Under the pieces are notes generated by a model. The model did not search any database. It was not told the origin of the DNA and saw nothing but the letters and a program-made list of their open reading frames with translations. A DNA stretch of 64,000 bases from Dichetophora obliterata (taxonomy: Eukaryota; Arthropoda; Insecta; Diptera; Sciomyzidae). Where the stretch lies: NCBI GenBank assembly GCA_963920525.1, contig OY986438.1:74110136-74174135 (forward strand). Direction: 5' to 3'. Every line of letters starts with the position of its first letter. Positions within the stretch are counted from its first letter, which is position 1. Below are positions 43,783-54,060 of this stretch, piece after piece. A program made the position numbers and the translations under genes.

Positions 43783-45430
43783 ATTCACCACGTGAGTGAA
43801 TCAGTTTGTTTATCTAAAAATTATTATGATCTGTATCGCTCAGTCATTGAACAGGATGAAAACTATAAGCGGATAATTCAGTATGTAGAAAACTGAAGTC
43901 GGCCACATTATTGCCGACTTGACAGTCAGAGTCGAGCATTTTATAAATTTAAATCAGAAATGCACTATGAACATGGTCTATTGTTCAGAAAGCTTCGATT
44001 ATCCCATCAGAATTGCAAAATACAGTATTTAAATGGCTTCATGCATCACGTGGCGGCCGTAGCCTAGTGGGTATAGTGCGTGGCCCCTAAGCTAAAGAAC
44101 CGCGGTAGCCCAGGTTCAATTCCAGCTCAGACAGAAAAGTTTTTCAATTGAATTAATTTTTCTGTTCGGTTGTCCCCTCTCTGCAGACAATGGCAAACCT
44201 CAGAGAGTAAAAATTGCCATGTAAAGCTTCTTGAGAACATAAGCCGTTCGGAATCGGCATAAAATACGTAGGTCCAGTTCTCGATCATTTGTGATCAAAC
44301 ATTTAATAACACGCACAACACAATTGATCAATAGAAGCTAGGTCAAAGTCCTTCCAAGCGCTGAAATGGCCAGTTTATTTTTTATCCAGTTTCATGTAGT
44401 AGGCATGGATCTTTTTGAATATGCTGGGCAGGATTATACATCGATTTATGATGGGTACTCAAACTATTTGTTGTCTGAACAAATATCAAATAAAACGTCT
44501 GGATGTATAATTGAAACCCTTAAAAATTTTTTTAATAAAATTGGGTATCCAACAGTTATAAAAACTGATAATAGTCCTTTTGGGTCAGCTGAATTTGGTA
44601 AATTCGCAAATGAATAACATAAATTTTATATATTCTAGTCCCAGGTATGCTCCAAGCAATGGTCTAGCTGAAAAGGGAGTAGCGATAGCGAAAAATATAT
44701 TGAAACGGTGTTATGAAGAGCATAAAGTAGATCAACTCCAGTATAGAATACTAGAATATAATGTTACTCCTGTTGCAAGCTTACAAGTGGCTCCCGCACA
44801 ATTATTCTTTGGTCGCATTATTAAAACAAAACGGCCCATTTCAGGGAGTTTGTTGTGTCTAAACAACTTGAAAGAAAGTGAAGTTCAGAAAAAATTGATA
44901 AAAAGCGAAACAATCAAAAGGATTACTATAATAGAAACGCAAAATGTTTACCAAAGTTAAATGTCTGTGACCTCGTAATTTTAAAAAAAAACGAGAATGA
45001 ATGGAATTATGGAAAAATCGAGGGTCTCGTAAATGAGAGATCATATAAATTAAAGAAAACTTTGGTAATGTTTATAGAAGAAACAGAAGATTCATTGTTA
45101 AAACGACAAACAACATAATAACTGGGGATGATGTCATTTTTGATGAAGACACTGTAATACCCTTGAACAGAAAGAATAATTTAAAGGAAACACAAATTGT
45201 CCCTTTATTAAGTGGGTTTCAAGGTGAACAAAACATCCAACATGCGGATGAACCTGAACTATCAGCGGAAATTGATAAAAGTTTAAATGCGACACCTGAT
45301 AGTGATGGTTCAGAAGCATTACATGGTGATTATTTTGATGCATGTTCTGGCTCGCCTGAGGCAGTAAACTCTCCGTATTATAGAACTTGGAGCTGTCGGA
45401 CTGTTCGACCACTATCAAGATATACGTAAA
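43783..45430 (+). pseudogene. gypsy pol: linker and integrase
   Basis: After the LINE the frame reads KNYYDLYRSVIEQDENYKRI, then MHYEHGLLFRKLRLSHQNCK and FMH, the start of the integrase region; its HHCC zinc finger is split by the SINE and damaged. The core follows: VGMDLFEYAGQDY (first Asp, 44394-44430), VIKTDNSPFGSAEF (second Asp) and YAPSNGLAEKGVAIAKNIL (Glu, 44648-44700). A frameshift at about 44610 separates the second Asp from the Glu. Further downstream are basic and acidic segments to about 45430, not an env. The integrase joins element DNA to the chromosome. Confidence 0.85.
44053..44293 (+). mobile_element. tRNA-derived SINE, copy 1
   Basis: The head carries Pol III promoter boxes: A box tagcctagtgg (44061-44071) and B box ggttcaattcc (44113-44123), spaced as in tRNA genes. 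The body follows (cagctcagacagaaaagttt ... gcagacaatggcaaacctca ... ttgagaacataagc) to about 44293. A second copy, inverted, is at 58502-58765. The anticodon arm no longer folds as a good tRNA, so this is not a tRNA gene. Likely transcribed by Pol III and moved by LINE machinery. A target duplication could not be fixed. Confidence 0.85.
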
Positions 45431-45530
45431 CTGTAGGTAAAATAAGTAACAACTAACACTGGTGTGGCCTTGGACCATCACGAGTTTTTCTACAAAATTA
45501 CATGAAGTGAAATTTAATTTAAAAAAAGCA

Positions 45531-45780
45531 TGTAATAAAAGTAGTAGATGATATTGCAAACCTGAATAAATTAAAATATTAAATTTGGCACTTAGTGAAC
45601 GAACCCATCAATACTTTTATATATTGTCGCCATTGTTACTTGCCACCAAGAAGAACAAAGTTGTAATTATATTTATAAAAGCACATTACTCTACACATTT
45701 TTATTAACATATCTAATGTTAATATACAATAAATAAAGATATATATTTTATTATTCAACATATTAAGCTGACTTAATACA
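45531..45780 (+). repeat. gypsy 3' LTR
   Basis: 250 bp, tgtaataaaagtagtagatg ... cttaataca, matching 36271-36518 with scattered substitutions. It is preceded by an A-rich run (aaaaaaagca) that is a weak polypurine tract. Confidence 0.92.
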
Positions 45781-45894
45781 ATAATACCATAAGCATAAAG
45801 ACTAAAGTAAAGCAAAAAATGCAACAACAAATGTGAAAATATGAAATGGGAGAAAAAATGAGAAATTTAAATTTAAAATCTCATCGCCTCTGTG

Positions 45895-46170
45895 GTGCAG
45901 TGCGCGCTGCACGGGTATCACAAAGATTTCTGATGAAGCCTTTAGCAGGACCGAAATTGCAATAAAATCAGCTAGTGATTTTTTCCTTTTCATATTGATA
46001 AAACGTTGTTGTTGTTGTTTCTTTGGAAATATTCGTTTAAACAATTAATTGTTCTAACTTTGACCTAAAGCTCAATGAACGATTTTAAACTATCAAACAA
46101 CTAGAATTTGTATTTAAAATCAAGTATGATTTAAACTATCAAACATTTAGAATTTGTATTTAAATCATAT
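45895..46170 (+). repeat. Repeat Q, copy 2
   Basis: gcacgggtatcacaaagattt to aaatttgtatttaaatcatat matches 26996-27290. It lies about 115 bp beyond the gypsy 3' LTR, while a fold-back form lies just before the 5' LTR, so the gypsy element probably inserted between or inside Q copies. Confidence 0.65.
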
Positions 46171-48587
46171 AAAATTCAGATTAATACTTTTAATTTTGAA
46201 GACGATTGAGCAGTTCTCCGTTTATGTTTGTTGTTATATGTTTGTTGTAATTTTTTTATTTTGAAACAAATTTTGAAGCTCAAAAATAAAAAATTTTGAT
46301 AAAAATTGTCAACGCCTTTTAAGTTATTGGCAATTTCATTAACAAATTTTGTTTTTTTATCTTTAAATTTTGTATTAAAAACAACAAACACAGAAAATAT
46401 TCAAAATACTGGTTAACAATTTGTTAATTTGCCAGAATAGGGCTGTAATTCTATGCTTAGAATAATTTTGAATGTTTTTTTACATCACCATCCTACAACT
46501 AATAGAAACTTTATTCTGCAAACTTACTTAAGTTTCTTACAGCAATACGTGTTTAGTAGTGTTTTATTTTTAAGGCTTTTTTTTCTTTATTATTTATGTA
46601 ATTGTTTACATTTTTTATGTCACTTATGTCAGTTTTGAGGTCATCAAAGTACGAGACCTGGTTATTAATATATTTATTATATTTTTTCTATGATATGCAA
46701 CTGTTTTATTGTTTCTATAATAAAAATATTTTTATTTAATAATAAGAAATAATAAAATTACATTTTAGATACAATATAAATATCTTGTAAAAAAAATGAT
46801 ATTAAATATTTTTTAACAATATTTAATAAAATATTCGTTTCATTCGCCACATAACTCATTATATTTTATTATATATTTTATCTTTGTGCAATGAATATTA
46901 AAGGCTGAAGGTTAAGTTGTTTGTCAGTTCCTCAAAGTAATCCTTGGTTGCAATAGCATTTATGAAGATTCCTCAAATATTTCGATTCTAGTGATAGCAA
47001 TTCTTGTGATGGAATGGTTTGAAATAGCCTCTAAAAATAAAGTCTTTTGTCAAAATATTGGTTGGTGTAATAGTTTTGAGAAATAAACTGCCAGAAATTA
47101 TATGGCGAAAAAACTCTTCCTATCTGAATCATCAATTGAAATGTATGCAATCGTATAAAAGATAATGCTTTTTTTTCATACATATTTTTGATATATTTTA
47201 TTTCAAAATATTAATACAAGACTTACTTGATCTAAAGCTCGCAATTTAGTTCATGTGATTTACACAAAACTTTGAAAATTAAAATATCTTAATAAGTTGT
47301 ATTTTGTTTTTTAATTTCTTACAATATTTTTCAGTATGTGCTTATTTTATAATTTATATTTTAGTTTTAATATATATCAATATACGGAATTCTGACCAGG
47401 AATCAATCAATCAATTGCAGCCACTCAAAACCTTCCCAACGATATCTTGAAAGTGAGAATAGCATTTGAAATAATTATGTTTTTTATATGTAAATAAAAA
47501 TAATTAATAAGTAATTAAATAATTAATAAATGCACGAAAAACAGCATTTTTATTAATCCGAATGCAAAAATATAACATTTGTTGTTGCTGATTGGAAAAA
47601 CTTTCTCATAACTATTATTTCTGACCCTTTATATTTTTTTAAGTACCTTTTATATGACATAGCATTCTTTTGCAAAAAATCGTCCAGTTTTGCGCAAAAA
47701 TTGTTTAACTGTTTTTGTCTTTTTTTTCCCCTATGATTTTTTTGGGCGAAATTTATTTATACCAAAATGTTGTTTTTATATTTAATGTCTCAAAAATAAT
47801 TTACATGAAAAAATAACCCCAATATCTCTTTCCGATCAAATGTTATGGCTTCAAACAAATTTTTTTATACCATTGGCTATATTAATAAAAGTAATTTTCA
47901 CATTAATCGTATTCAATTCCTGCTGTCCACCTCGCAGTCGTATTAGCATAGAAGTTGAGTGTTGACATATTTTTTCGTCAACTTGTGCGATTATAATTCT
48001 AATTAAAATCTTATTTTATAATATTGCAATTTTTTGTATCTGGTAACAACATTCGCAGAATAAAAAAATGCAACACTGCAACTAATATCTTTCCTTTGTG
48101 CGAATGAGCATAAAAGCATGGATTTTCCTTGCTTTTGGCGATTGTTCCTCATGTCTTGGCTTGTTTGGCATTCTTGTGTCGCAGACGTTCGTAATCGCTA
48201 GCGCTCACACTCTAGGCATTCGTATCAACAGCGATTGGTAACATGCATCTGCGCATTAATTTAAATGCAGGAAGCACATTCGGTGCTCGTTTATTGACGA
48301 GACAAGCGAAACGCCATTTGAATGCACTCAAGCTGTTCTCTGATGCGCATTACATCCACATCATCTTTTTTTACTATTGTTTAAGTTTACAAGTACAAAT
48401 AAAAATTATAAATAAAATGTTAAAGCAATTTTAAATAATTTAGTATTAAAATAGGGATATATCACGGAATTACAACCAAGAAGTATTTTCGCAAATTTCA
48501 AAAATAATGTCTGCAGAGGTATAGTGCAGGTGTTAAAATATGTCTTAATTTTAACGAGTTGATAAAATTTTTCAATGTGACTGATTT
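46171..48587. other. AT-rich stretch without a recognised gene
   Basis: About 2.4 kb of simple AT-rich sequence. 48080-48350 is less AT-rich (gcatgggattttcc-type and gcgcattac words) with a 63-codon frame that carries no motif. Nothing else supported. Confidence 0.35.
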
Positions 48588-48589
48588 TA

Positions 48590-48838
48590 CATATCGTCGT
48601 TGCGCCAACAAAAACAATTATGTGATTTTTGTAAGTTTTTGTATAGCATATTTTGTTTACACTATCTATTACCCACATTTCTGCATTTGCAGTTTTTTAT
48701 ATCTCTTATGATTTAGAAGTGATCAAAAACAGTTATTGCGCGCAGTACTAAAAACGCTCTGAAAAAATTTGTTTTTTTGCTCTCCTGAAAAGTTACTTAA
48801 ATACATATAACTGTTTTTGTTGGCGCAGCGACGATATG
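48590..48838. mobile_element. MITE with TA target duplication (Tc1/mariner-like)
   Basis: 249 bp, ends catatcgtcgttgcgccaac and, inverted, gttggcgcagcgacgatatg, with one mismatch in 20; the similarity extends inward as aaaaacaattat. TA lies on each side (48588-48589, 48839-48840). No ORF. Confidence 0.78.
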
Positions 48839-48840
48839 TA

Positions 48841-49329
48841 CATAGCTTAGCAAAAAATACAAAAAAATGCATTTTTAATTAAAAATTAAAATATTTTGTA
48901 CTTAAAAATTGTGTAGTCAGTTTTTGAAAAATTAGTTAAAAATAGCAAACATTGATTCTCCAACATCAAATTTTGAGAATGCGTTAAGAATGAATGCCTG
49001 AATACGATAATATTTTCAAAGTGCCAAAAAAATAGTGGTGCTGACTTTCATAGTCAGTGTAATGTAAATGTAAATGAAATTTTTAGTGGTCAAAAAATTA
49101 AAAATTTTTTACGAAAGTGTTTGTAAAAAAGGACACCACAATAACTAACGGTTTAGAAGATAAAGTTGTTTGTGTACATGTCCGAATGACAATTTTTGTT
49201 TTTTTTTTATAATTTTTCACTGTGTATAACTGCGAAAAAAAATTGATAATTACAAAAAAAAAATATGCAAATATTTTTCTTTTTTAAAGTTCTATCGACG
49301 TGAAAAATTTGAAAATAATCAGAATCGTC
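48841..49329. other. AT-rich, unassigned
   Basis: No gene or repeat recognised; poly-A and poly-T runs only. Confidence 0.3.
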
Positions 49330-49990
49330 AAAATTAGTTTTTGGACAAAAGCGTCCGATTTGACAATGGATGAAGTTTTAGATTTGATTGCCTACAGATT
49401 TCAAAAACTGATTGTAAATTTGTGAACATTTGTTTTTCCGAACAGCCAATGACTATTTGGTCATCCATATATACAAATGTTCTGCCTCGTACGAGGCAAG
49501 AAAATGCTATAGTCATCATTCTTTGGAAAGAATTAGGTACTATCTTTCATCCGAAAGGTAATCGCTTGAACCTGAATGAACCTTGTTCTGATGAAAATGA
49601 AATTATGTTTCTGAATCTTCTTCAAGTTCCATTTAGTGAAAACCTGAGATCAAATCTAAACATGAAAAGAACTTTGCTCGACAAAGTTGATCATGAATGT
49701 CATAAATTCTAGGTAAAGGATATTTGTCAGATGCTAGCTTTTTATTGATTTGCCTATAATCTATTACAAGTCTCCATTTGTTCTCTGAAGAGTTGGGTGA
49801 GGATTTTTTGGGTACGAGAAGTATGGGGCTGTTATACTCGGAGACTGAGGGTTCAACAATATTGTCTGCAATTAGTTTCTCTATTTGTCTATTGATTTCC
49901 GGTTTATGGTTCTATGGCATTCTATAATTTTTAAATAAGTCAAACCCAATTATGCCATCGCTACCAGCACTCGTTGGGAACGGATCGCGA
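49330..49990 (-). pseudogene. gypsy pol remnant (RT), different family
   Basis: Read leftward in broken frames: SDGIIGFDLFKN (end of protease), KPEINRQIEKLIADNIVEPS, SPILLVPKKSSPNS (RT fingers), then the frame-shifted palm, and from 49519 GRTFVYMDDQIVIGC (catalytic YMDD-type motif) and NLQSVFEICRQSNLKLHP. The style is that of 17.6/297-like gypsy elements. Strongly degraded, no LTR visible. Confidence 0.8.
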
Positions 49991-50509
49991 ATTTTTTGCT
50001 CTCACATATTTTCAATTTAAAATTGAAATAAGTCTAAAAAGTGCCCACAGGCAGTCTTTTAAAAAATTTTCGCGTTCGGTGCGTATTTAAAAAAAAAACA
50101 CGTGGATTGCGAAAGTCTTGTGACACACTCCTCCGTGTGCACAAAGCAGTGGAATCCAGCAACATCAACAACAAACAACAGCACGTAGCTTTACAGCAAG
50201 AAGAGGAAAAATTCTTTCTTTGCAGGAAGAACAAATAGAATGAGAACAAATAGAAATAGTCCAACAACGCAGTGCTCACTAATACCAACACAAGAAACTT
50301 TTCCCAAAAAACGCTTACCCCAATAGGAAACATGCAACACGTTGCCCCTGTAGGAAAAACACCAGGCGTTACGAAGGAAGGATTGAGCCAACACAAAATT
50401 GTTTTCAGGTAGCAAAAATCATCAAGCTCAACGAAAAGACTGCAAGTCAAAATAAATTTCCACTTCACGAAATTGATAAAAACGCAATAGGAGATCAGAC
50501 AGCGGCGAC

Positions 50510-51302
50510 TAGATCACCAAAACCCCCGCCAATTTACTTAAGAGAACCAAGTTCAAGTTCACTTATTGCCAACATCATTCGTCTTATCGGAAATATTTAC
50601 TTTCATGTCGTTTCATTAGTTAAAGGAGCGATAAAGGAGACAAAAATCCAGATACACAATGAGACAAACTACCGCACAATAATAAATAATTTTAATGATA
50701 ACAAAAAAATTATTATACTTACCAGCTGAAGAGTAGCAAAGGCTTGGTGATAGTTATAAAAGGCATTGAGTCTAATGTTAACTCAACCGATATACAAGAA
50801 GCGCTTATTGATGCTGGATTTAAGGTAAAAAGCGTTTTTAATATCAAAAATATAGACAGTATGCGTCATATGTGGCGACCTACACTCGTCCATAGATTGT
50901 ACACTAGAGAAAACAAACACCCAGGACAATAAATGTAGTAACTGCAGTGGAAATCACACCGCTAACTATAGAGGCTGTCCTATTTATGCCAACATAAAAT
51001 CTAAACTTGACTAACGACAAATAGTTGTTCAAATGCGAGAAGTTCCTTCTAATTAAAATTTGTTTCACAGAGAACCCACTACCACAACCCACTGCCACAA
51101 CCCACTACCCACTACCACGTTCTTCAAATTGAACGTATGCAAATGCTGTAAAAAATAGTTCATTACCACCGACAGTATCGTACGCCGATGCTGTAAAATC
51201 GTTAAACAATGCATCACCTTCACAAAACCTTAGAATCGATGATATCTAACTTAGCATGTTGCATGACTCAATTTATGACGTCAATCTCAAAATTAACTTT
51301 TA
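50510..51302 (+). pseudogene. jockey ORF1 (gag-like) remnant
   Basis: Across frames: PPIYLREPSSSSLIANII, FHVVSLVKGAIKETKIQI, TYQLKSSKGLVIVIKGIE (50744 frame; PRE-type domain), STDIQEALIDAGFKVKSVFN, and a zinc knuckle CSNCSGNHTANYRGCPIY near 50938-50990. It ends SQNLRIDDI and MLHDSIYDVNLKIN. jockey ORF1 binds element RNA. Most of the region between the PRE domain and the last knuckle is deleted. Confidence 0.78.
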
Positions 51303-51313
51303 TAAGTTCTTGC

Positions 51314-53230
51314 GTGCGGCTGCTGTAGAGGTGATTGGCTACCAACGCCCTCGCCGAAACCAGTGGTACGACCAGGAGTGTCGCGACGCCACTGCAGAGA
51401 AAGACGTCGCCTACAAAGCCACCCTGCAGTCGGTTGTAACGCGAGCTGCTAAGGAGCGATACAAAGAAAGGAGGAGGGAAGAGAGACATATTTTCAGGCG
51501 GGAAAAAAAGAGAGGCAGAAAAGCGCGAGCAAGAGAAGATTGAGATGTATGGTGACAGGAATGAGGCCCGAAAATTTTTCGAAAAAATAAGACGCCTTGC
51601 CGATGGTTTTAAAACCGGGGCCTCTTCCTGCAAGGATGAAAACGGGAATCTAGTGACAGATGTCCAGAGTACACTGACGTTATGGAGGGAACACTTCTCT
51701 AAGCTTCTAAATGGCGACGCTGACAACAATCCCGCCAATAGAGATGATATTCCGGAAACCCCAATTTTGGATGACAGCGTTGAAGTTCCGCTGCCCGACT
51801 ATGATGAAGTTCTGACAGCTATAGCCCGGCTTAAAAATAACAAAGCCACGGGAGCTGATGGCTTACCTGCTGAGCTGTTTAAGAACGGAGGCGAAGCTCT
51901 ACTTAAATGCATTCAAGAGCTTCTATGCAGAATATGGTCGGAAGAATGCATTCCGAACGATTGGAATCTCAGTGTGCTCTGCCCAATCCTCAAGAAAGGT
52001 GATCCCATTATCTGTGCCAATTACCGTGGGATAAGCCTTCTTAATATCGCATATAAGGTCTTGTCGAGCGTTTTATGTGAAAGATTGAAGCCCATTGTAA
52101 ACAAACTGATCGGACCTTATCAGTGTGGCTTCAGACCTGGAAATTCCACCATCGACCAGATTTTCACGCTACGACAAATCTTGGAGAAGACTCAAGAAAA
52201 ACAAGTCGACACCCACCATCTTTTTGTCGACTACAAAGCCGCCTAAAATCGGGAAGGACCTCTCCCCACCATTTATTACCAAACGAGGTTTCAGACAAGG
52301 TGATTCCTTATCGTGCGACTTTTTCAACCTAATGATGGAAAAGATCATACGAGCTGCTGATCTGAGACGTAGTGGCATAATATTCTACAAGAGTGTTATG
52401 CTGCTTGCGTATGCTGATGACATAGATATCATTGGCCATAATACGCGCGAAGTCAGTGCAGCATTTTCCAGATTAGAAAGAGAGTCAAGTCGAATGTGTC
52501 TGTCAGTGAATGCAGATAAGACGAAATACTTAGTGTCAACAAACAAACAGTCCCAGCGTCTTGGAACCCACGTTACAGTTGACAATACCTCCTTCGAGGT
52601 TGTGAAGAACTTCGTTTATCTGGGATCCAGCATTAATTCAACCAACGAGATCAGCATTAAGGTCAAACGAAGAATAACTCTTGCCAACAGGTGTTACTTT
52701 GGGCTCAGTAGGCAATTGAGAAGCAGAGCCCTCTCTCGACGAACGAAAATCACGCTATATAAATCGCTCATAATGCCCGTCCTACTTTACGCATCACAAA
52801 CCTGGACGCTGAGCAGTTTAGATGAAAAGACTTTAGGAGCATTCGAGAGAAAGATTCTTCGTAAGATCTACGGACCAATCTGCGTCAATGGCGAGTACCG
52901 AATACGGTGGAATGATGAACTGTATGAGCTGTACGCTGACATCGACATAGTCAAGCGCATTAAAATCGAGCGGCTTCGCTGGCTTGGTCATGTTCAGCGC
53001 ATGAAAGACGATGCTCCAGTGAAGAAAACATTCGATTCGGTACCCAGCGGCGGTCAACGCAGAAGAGGACGACCGCATCTTCGTTGGAAAGACCAAGTAT
53101 AGGACAACCTGACGAAGCTTGGAATTTCCAACTGGCGCCAGCAAGCGAAAGACAGAAATGGCTGGCGCAAATTCTTAGATGAGGCCAGGACCGACATACG
53201 GTTGTAGCGCCAACTAAGTAAGTAAGTAAG
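51314..53230 (+). mobile_element. RTE-type LINE, 5' truncated
   Basis: Flanked by an 11-bp duplication taagttcttgc (51303-51313, 53231-53241) and ending in (TAAG)n, the microsatellite tail typical of RTE elements. The endonuclease is missing because of 5' truncation. 51314-51543 gives the linker (QWYDQECRDATAEKDVAYKA). The RT is in the two frames described in the next entry. Its GC content and intactness mark it as younger than the jockey it sits in. Confidence 0.9.
51545..53210 (+). pseudogene. RTE reverse transcriptase, one deletion and frameshifts
   Basis: 51545-52246: NNKATGADGLPAELFKNGG, WNLSVLCPILKKGDP, NYRGISLLNIAYKVLSSVL, CGFRPGNSTIDQIF, HHLFVDYKAA. About 80 codons between that point and the next block are missing. 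The second frame (to 53102) gives PPFITKRGFRQGDSLSCDF, LLAYADDIDIIG (catalytic), VVKNFVYLGSSINSTNE, ITLYKSLIMPVLLYASQTW and RLRWLGHVQRM. A further stop at 53100-53102 is followed in frame by NLTKLGISNWRQQAKDRNGW, the RTE C-terminus. RTE proteins lack RNase H, as here. Confidence 0.88.
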
Positions 53231-53234
53231 TAAG

Positions 53235-54060
53235 TTCTTGCTTCAAAAAAAATAATTCAGTTAGAATTAGTCACTGGAACTCTAATGTGATCAGACAACA
53301 TAAACTTGAAATTAATACTTTTCTAACTGCCAGTGATATTGATATCATGCTAATATCCGAAACTCACTTAACAAATATAATTTCTCAATCGAAGGATTTA
53401 ATTTCTATAAAAGAAATCATCCTGATGGAAAAGCACGAGGGAGAATAGGAATACTTATAAAAAATCGATTGAAACACTATCCCTTAGAGGAGTTTGCTAA
53501 AGACTACTTACAAGCAACATCTATATCTCTGCAATGCATGTCCGAAAATATCACTCTGAGCGCAGTTTATTTCCCCCAAAATATCGTGTGCCAAACTTGC
53601 AATTTATTGAGTTTTTTAGTACAGTTGGGAAAAAATTCATTGCAGCAGGCGACTAAAATGTATGTTTTGCTAAAAACTGTATTAACAACTATACTAAAAA
53701 ACTCAATAAATTGTAAGTTTGGCACACGATACTTTGGGGGGAAATAAACTTTGGGTTGATTTTGAGATTGACGTCATAAATTGAGTCATGCAACATGCTA
53801 AGTTAGATACTATGGATTCTAAGGTATTTGCAAATCTCAAAGGAAAATAAATTTTTTCTGTCTTAATAAATAGATAGAAAAAATAACTTGCATTTTATAT
53901 CTTCCGGTCAGCCAACTTACTGGCCTTCTGACCCACGAAAGATACCTGATCTCATGCATTTTGCAATATATACGAAGATTGATCGATAATCAATTACAGT
54001 GGAAACTAGCTTTGATTTATCTTCTGATCACTCCCCGATGATATTAAATCTGCATAGCCA
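53235..54060 (+). pseudogene. jockey ORF2 endonuclease remnant
   Basis: Frames read LTASDIDIMLISETHLTN, GRIGILIKNRLKHYPLEEF, then AVYFPQNIVCQTC and the catalytic-region start 'KKFIAAGD' in another frame. After the hairpin, sequence resumes at about 53885 with SGQPTYWPSDPRKIPDL and FDLSSDHSPMILNL. These are the known blocks of jockey endonuclease (E-T, Y-x-P-P, A-G-D-x-N, S-D-H). Confidence 0.8.
53567..53830. repeat. Hairpin: inverted duplication inside the jockey endonuclease
   Basis: 53567-53628 and 53688-53747 are near-perfect inverted copies (ttgagttttttagtac / tactaaaaaactcaa ...) around a ~60-base loop. Right next to it 53757-53821 is an inverted copy of 51232-51297, the end of ORF1. 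In the inverted block the ORF1 end is joined directly to the endonuclease, skipping about 330 bases that separate them in the forward copy (RTE excluded). Confidence 0.85.

Larger units (their letters stand above)
36271..45780 (+). mobile_element. Ty3/gypsy LTR retrotransposon with nested LINE and SINE
   Basis: Two LTRs of 248 and 250 bp (36271-36518, 45531-45780), each TG..CA, and a 5-bp target duplication ataat (36266-36270, 45781-45785). In order: LTR, primer-binding site, gag, protease, reverse transcriptase, RNase H, integrase, LTR. A LINE (39151-43772) splits RNase H from integrase and a SINE (about 44053-44293) splits the integrase zinc finger. LTRs differ by several substitutions and small indels, including a 3-bp difference (accaagaacaaag against accaagaagaacaaag). 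No env is seen. All coding parts carry stops or frameshifts. Confidence 0.93.

Noticed and set aside
44053..44125. tRNA gene
   Set aside because: A and B boxes are present, but the sequence does not give a proper anticodon arm and the body continues as a SINE shared with 58502-58765.
50034..50468. 144-aa minus-strand ORF with hydrophobic stretches
   Set aside because: It lies across the jockey leader, has no recognisable motif, and its Phe/Leu/Cys bias comes from A-rich sequence on the other strand.
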